Origin: Eriocheir sinensis
Taxonomy: Eukaryota > Arthropoda > Malacostraca > Decapoda > Varunidae
Assembly (NCBI RefSeq): GCF_024679095.1
Contig: NC_066516.1
Location: forward strand, 5,803,813-5,867,812
Direction: 5' to 3'
DNA length: 64,000 nt
Shown: positions 57,122 through 64,000 of the stretch, piece after piece
How the letters are laid out: each line of letters begins with the position of its first letter
Numbering within the stretch: position 1 is the stretch's first letter
Program-made: the position numbers and the translations under genes
Notes under the pieces: generated by a model
The model's database searches: none
Seen by the model: the letters and a program-made list of their open reading frames with translations, nothing else
Told to the model about the DNA's origin: nothing

Positions 57122-57930
57122 TTTTGAGGATGGACGTCCAGCAGCTGTAACAGCAGCAGTTTTGAGTAGAGGTAGAGGCTGAGTATGTAAAGAAAGAAGT
57201 ATAACATATGAAGAAGTAAATGAGGCAATAAAAAGATTAAAAAATGGAAAGGCAGCAGGAATTGATGGAATCACAGCAGAAATGTTGAAGTGTGGAGGAG
57301 ATGTAGTCGTTAAATGGATGGTCAAGATATGTGAAGTAACATGGGGGGGGGGGGGGTGCCAGCAGACTGGACGAAAGCCATCATTGTCCCAGTTTACAAG
57401 GGGAAGGGCAGGAAAGGGGAATGTGGGAGCTATAGAGGTATAAGTCTCCTGAGTATACCCGGAGAGGTATATGGAAAAGTCATGAAAGTCAGAGGTCTAG
57501 AGTGCAGGCAGTGGAAATGAGTTATTTGAGGAGTGTTTGTGGTATGAGTAGAATGGATGGAATGAGTAATGAAAATGTGTACGAGCATTTTGGAATGTGT
57601 CACAGGGGTGAAGGGAAGAAGTGTGGAGTGGTGGAAGAAGTGAGGCGACAGACTTTAAAGTGGTTTGGTCACATGGAGCGAATGGAGGAGAGTAAGATGA
57701 CCAGAAGGGTGTATGTGAGTGAGATAGAGGGAGGGAATGCTAGAGGACGACCTCCAGTGAAATGGAAGGACAGGGAGCAAGAGTACGTTGGGGAGAGGGG
57801 GGAAAGATCTTTGAGAAACTTTGAACAGGCACGCAAGGAGGGAGTGTCTGGATAGAGAAAGTTGGAAGCTCTTCTGCCATGGCCATCCCCTGGTGGGAGC
57901 TCCGAGGAGCAGGCGTCGATGAAATGATGA
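57122..57930 (+). mobile_element. RTE-clade retrotransposon copy with internal deletion
   Basis: The 5' part encodes AAVTAAVLSRGRG, KAAGIDGITAEMLKCGGDV and WTKAIIVPVYKGKGRKGECG up to about 57,480. It then jumps to RSVCGMSRMDGMSNENVYEH and WFGHMERMEESKMTRRVYVS, skipping about 0.9 kb of the polymerase core present in the copy at 13,806-15,545. The tail is AAATGATGATGATGAT followed by (AT)n. The frame is also disrupted by a G run near 57,345. Confidence 0.88.
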
Positions 57931-57939
57931 TGATGATGA

Positions 57940-58086
<147 letters not shown>

Positions 58087-58319
58087 ATGGTTATATCACA
58101 CAGTAATTTACTAGTATAATAGTGTAAATTGGTTACCCCCGTCACCAGTATTATTAACTTAGTAAACTATAAGAAGAAGAATAGAGAAAAAATATCATTT
58201 TAACCTTATTACTTATATGATTTTTTGTTAAATACGAATGGTGTACTTGCACTTGATAAAGAAAAAAAAATAGTATGACTGAAAAGGTAGTATACATTGG
58301 ACAAAAAAAAAAAAAAAAT

Positions 58320-58460
58320 ACAAGTCACCCATCAATTACTACGTTTTCTGTCCTCGGACCCACCAAGGCTGTGTGACGTCACCTCTGCATATAAGTCACC
58401 CATCAATTACTCCGTTTTCTGTCCTCGGACCCACCGAGGCAGCATGACGTCACCTCTCTG
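58320..58460. repeat. 71-bp tandem duplication with TGACGTCA sites
   Basis: AAGTCACCCATCAATTACT and TTTTCTGTCCTCGGACCCACC occur at 58,322 and 58,393. Each copy ends with TGACGTCACCTCT (palindromes at 58,374-58,381 and 58,445-58,452). Confidence 0.88.
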
Positions 58461-58529
58461 CCACGCGTCTCATGCGCGTGAACAGACTTGTCATATAATT
58501 AGACTTTGGGTTAATGCATATCGAATGTG

Positions 58530-58790
58530 GACCAGTCTGAGGCCGTATTCTTAAACCTTTCGGCGCTTAATATCATCTATTTAACAAGACTTTCGTGGGA
58601 GTTTGGGGCATTTCCAGGGGTAGTTTAATGACCCTGGTGGTAGTTTGATCCGTCTTCTGTACCATGATCCCACAAAAACACTTATAAAGACGAGACTGAT
58701 CTCCTTTTAGGCTTTTGGAAATAATTGATGTGAGGGATTGAAGCGTCTGAAAATACCGACCCTGAATCTTTTCGAAGCGATGAAACCCTT
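58530..58790 (+). repeat. Dispersed repeat related to the RBFA intron 5 minisatellite
   Basis: GAGGCCGTATTCTTAAACC starts the segment (compare GAGGTCCATATTCTTAAAG at 31,151), followed by GCATTTCCAGGGGTAGTTTA and GGTGGTAGTTTGATCC, a single version of the minisatellite unit at 31,241-32,313. Confidence 0.65.
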
Positions 58791-58924
58791 TGAGCTGTTG
58801 TCGACGGCCTCTTCTTGATGTTCATTGATAAGAGCCACTAGAGTGACACCGACTGCCTGCCCCTGACTGCACTACCTCACCTTACCTTACCTTATCTTTT
58901 GGTGACAACTAGATTTCTTTTTCA

Positions 58925-59037
58925 CCTGTTTACTCTTTCTCCTCTCCTCCTCCTTCTCCTCCTCCACCTCCTCCTCCTCCTATTCCTTTACTTCTCTCAT
59001 CACCTCCCTCCTCCCTCCTCCCTCTCTCCTTATTATC
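58925..59037. repeat. (CTC)n/CCTCC-rich stretch at the inner border of the right arm
   Basis: CTCCTCCTCC-type repeat ending in CTCTCCTTAT, directly before the MITE end at 59,038. It has no counterpart at the left arm's inner border. Confidence 0.85.
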
Positions 59038-59611
59038 CCTTTCAGTGCAAAATCGTCGCGTCAACGCACAGCGGTCCGTGCTTGTGGTGCTAAATCGTTG
59101 CCGCGACATTTGATCAGTTTTGAATCTCCCGCTCACAATACATGTTTCAGCACTATTCCATACCCCACGGTAACTTTCTTCTGATTGGTCCACGTCATAT
59201 AGTGGTCTGAGCCTGCCTCCACCACCACCAACTACACAACCACACCCTCCTACGTGAACCAGCTGCATGCCGCGAGTCACCAGAACGGGCCGAACCCAGT
59301 CTTGCCCAGTTGGCTATCACAACCTCCAAATGATAGCGACAATAATATACTATACTAAATACAACATTATAGTGGTTTATTTCTAGATACGATGACAAAG
59401 TATAATTTTACATATGAAAAATTATGTATTGCGTTTACTCAGTCATCATGACATGAAACATGGGAATGATAATAAGCTAGTTGAATAGTATTTGCCTATG
59501 TCTTTCAAATGGTATGCCTGAGTATTTTCTACAATTGCATAGTTACAGAGATGTGGAGCCCGACCGCGCACAGGGGGACCGGACAGCATGACGCGGTGCG
59601 CGCTGGAAAGG
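59038..59611. mobile_element. piggyBac-like MITE, right arm (inverted copy)
   Basis: The reverse complement of the MITE at 55,744-56,331. TTAA follows at 59,612-59,615, but the inner side reads TTAT at 59,034-59,037, so the target duplication is not intact there. Confidence 0.82.
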
Positions 59612-60233
59612 TTAAACCCATCAGTTGACACACCTTCGTTTTTGTTTTTTGTTTAATTGTACATAACAGAAGGCAGCTCAAGGGGAGTAAAATACAAACA
59701 CTGAAATAAGAAAAGAGCCCGCAAGACGTCACCCTACCCCCCTTTCCTTTATCTCTCCCTCCTTTCCTTATCTCTCCCCCCTCATCACCCACTTTCTCAG
59801 CCAATCAGTGGAGGCGTACAGCTCTCCACCAATCACTTCCACCTTTTCCTCCCTCCCCCACTCTGTTCCAACCCTTCCCCTTCCTCCTCCTCCCCTCCCT
59901 CCACATAACTCCAATACGTTTCATTCTCTATGGTTTTCATGTATTTATTTCACGATACAAAGACATACGATGAGGCCGAGTGTATGTTTGGTCACTACTA
60001 TTTTCTCTTCTTCGGTTTACAAGAAGATGAAGCAATGCTGCCTCGATTCAAAGCCTTTAGGTTTAGGAATACGGGTCGAAGTGGTAACTGTGCATTGTCT
60101 CTTCGTGTTGTCAGTCGGTCGGTCGGTGACTCATTCAGTCCTGTCACACAGGCGAAGAGGTGGGTAGAGAGGGAGAGTCATAGAAACGACTACGCAAGCT
60201 AATCAATCAGTCAGTCAGTCATCCTCTGCAAAG

Positions 60234-60357
60234 ATGACTGACCATGGTGGTGGTGTGACGGCCGTAGCGGTGATGCTGGTGGTGGTGCTGGCAGCGGGGA
60301 TGACGGCCCCAATGGATGCGGCGGAGATGGAGAAAACGCCACTCCACACTGATGAAG
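60234..60357 (+). CDS. Signal-peptide first exon, inverted duplicate of the minus-gene exon 1
   Basis: ATG at 60,234 opens a 41-codon exon: a hydrophobic stretch (VAVMLVVVLAAG) then AAEMEKTPLHTDE, ending GAAG|gtaagag in phase 1. The last ten residues are identical to those of the 54.8-kb exon, while the signal peptide has diverged and is nine residues shorter. Conservation of the mature part and of the donor suggests it is still used. Its downstream exons must lie beyond 64,000, where the arm continues. Confidence 0.6.

Positions 60358-60360
<3 letters not shown>

Positions 60361-60421
<61 letters not shown>
60361..60421. repeat. (GA)n directly after the exon donor, right arm
   Basis: A pure GA run begins four bases into the intron. 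Confidence 0.95.
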
Positions 60422-60424
<3 letters not shown>

Positions 60425-60960
60425 ATACCTTTATTGGGCCATAAGACACACGAGAAAGATTATTCATTTTACAGTCATGAGAGGCCGGTCTGTTGAGCCC
60501 AAGCTCTAATACAGGCCTTTGTATTTGTTATATTTGCTGAAGGCCATAACAACATGTCTGGAGCTATTACCCCGAAGCTATAAAAGCAAAATAAAGCAAA
60601 CGTTACAAAAAGACACCAAAGCTATAAAAAGCAGAACAAAACACAAAAGTTACATAAGACTATGCACATAGTTATAAATGAAAAAAATATGTGTAAAGTT
60701 ATAAATGAAAGCCAAGACAAACATGAAATACCAATGACGTAAAAAAATAATGTGGGACTGGAGTAAAGAACAATCCATAAAATATACACATTAGAAAATC
60801 AATTATTTAGTTTTTTTATTTGTTCTGAAGTGCATTGTATGTGTGGCTGTTCTTGATATCACTACAGGGTCAGGTGGCTCCATATGCCTTGATCCTCTTA
60901 ATTAATGTTACCTTACGCTGAGCATGTCACGTCTTTTACAGAAGGCAAGGGTTAAATCAT
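60422..60960. other. Right-arm intron sequence, homologous to 54,200-54,720
   Basis: AT-rich, with ATAGCTTTGGTGTCTTTTTG-type sequence on the complement. It contains a stretch GACCGGCCTCTCATGACTG on the complement, shared with the left arm. No coding was recognised. Confidence 0.6.
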
Positions 60961-60969
60961 GTGGTCTTA

Positions 60970-61285
60970 TACTTCCTTTCTTATTTCCTTCCTTCCCTCC
61001 TTCCCTCCCTCTTTCCTTTCTTCTTTCCTTCCTTCCCTCCTTCCCTCCCTCCTTTCCTCCCTCCTTCCTTCCTTCCTTCCTTCCTTCCTTCCTTCCCTCC
61101 CTCCTTCCCTCCCTCCTTCCTTTCTTCTTTCCTTCCTTCCTTCCTTCCCTCCCTCCTTCCCTACCTCCTTCCTTTCTTCTTTCCTTCCTTCCTTCTTTCC
61201 CTCCCTCCTTCCCTACCTCCTTCCTTTCTTCTTTCCTTGCTTCCCTCCTTCCTTTCTTCCTTCCTTCCTTCCTTCTTTCTTTCCT
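60970..61285. repeat. (CCTT)n-rich repeat, right arm
   Basis: CCTTCCTTCCTTCC and CTTTCTTCTTTCC units, the complement of 53,850-54,190. Leucine/serine/phenylalanine-rich frames here are repeat translations, and one is fused in frame to the downstream retrotransposon ORF. Confidence 0.92.
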
Positions 61286-61312
61286 GCCCACCTTCCTGCT
61301 TTGATTTCTCAC

Positions 61313-63805
<2,493 letters not shown>

Positions 63806-64000
63806 TATCTCCATCAGTAGCTAACGGTAGAAAATTAAAAAAGGAAAAAAGAGAATAGGGAAGAAAGGAAAATGAACGAATAAGAGAGCTAGGAGGAGGA
63901 TCAGAAGAGGAGGGAGGGTGGTAAAGATCGAGGCGGAGCAATATCTGAGAGCGGCCGTGACTGATAGTGTTATCATGCAAGAAGGTTCCAGAAGTTCCAC

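Overview
The window is nuclear DNA of an arthropod, most likely a decapod crustacean (crab-like). The genes have long introns with GT-AG junctions, the proteins are animal-type, and the rest is packed with long microsatellites, minisatellites, CR1/Jockey-like and RTE-like retrotransposons, a tRNA-derived SINE and many small DNA transposons. The species is an inference. No operon, CRISPR array or prokaryotic gene is present.

Layout. 1-10,000: no gene; tandem repeats, several MITEs, a hAT-type element and truncated retrotransposons. 10,084-21,858 (minus): a complete ten-exon acid ceramidase gene (ASAH1-like, 408 aa). 21,876-24,943: tandemly repeated ASAH1 upstream region, a CT-rich tract and a 41-bp minisatellite. 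24,945-33,026 (plus): a six-exon gene for mitochondrial ribosome-binding factor A (RBFA, 430 aa); it and ASAH1 diverge from a shared 3-kb interval. 33,030-44,600: intergenic repeats, including a CR1-like element with a 43-bp minisatellite inside its coding region, a 3.4-kb array of 31-bp units and a second 31-bp array with higher-order structure.

44,622-54,948: two paralogous genes for single-pass membrane proteins that I do not recognise. The minus-strand gene (about 370-380 aa) has exons at 54.8, 49.4-49.8, 46.8-47.1, 46.1-46.3 and 45.3 kb, and possibly 44.6 kb. The plus-strand gene (50,649-53,305, 472 aa) lies inside its proposed first intron. The first three introns have the same phases in both genes, which supports common origin by duplication.

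53,596-64,000: a large inverted duplication. The left arm (53,596-56,331) reappears reversed at 59,038-64,000 and runs off the window. Homology ends inside exactly at the end of a piggyBac-like MITE. Each arm carries a copy of the minus-gene first exon, so a second, oppositely oriented gene copy probably lies beyond the right edge. The arms differ by independent retrotransposon insertions.

The strongest unusual signal concerns retrotransposons. One CR1-like family lies in pyrimidine (CT or TCC) simple repeats in five of six copies, always with the sense strand on the pyrimidine strand. A related family lies in (AC)n with the sense strand on the AC strand. This looks like microsatellite-targeted retrotransposition. 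A second theme is that local tandem duplications repeatedly captured functional edges: a splice acceptor, an exon end and a probable promoter.
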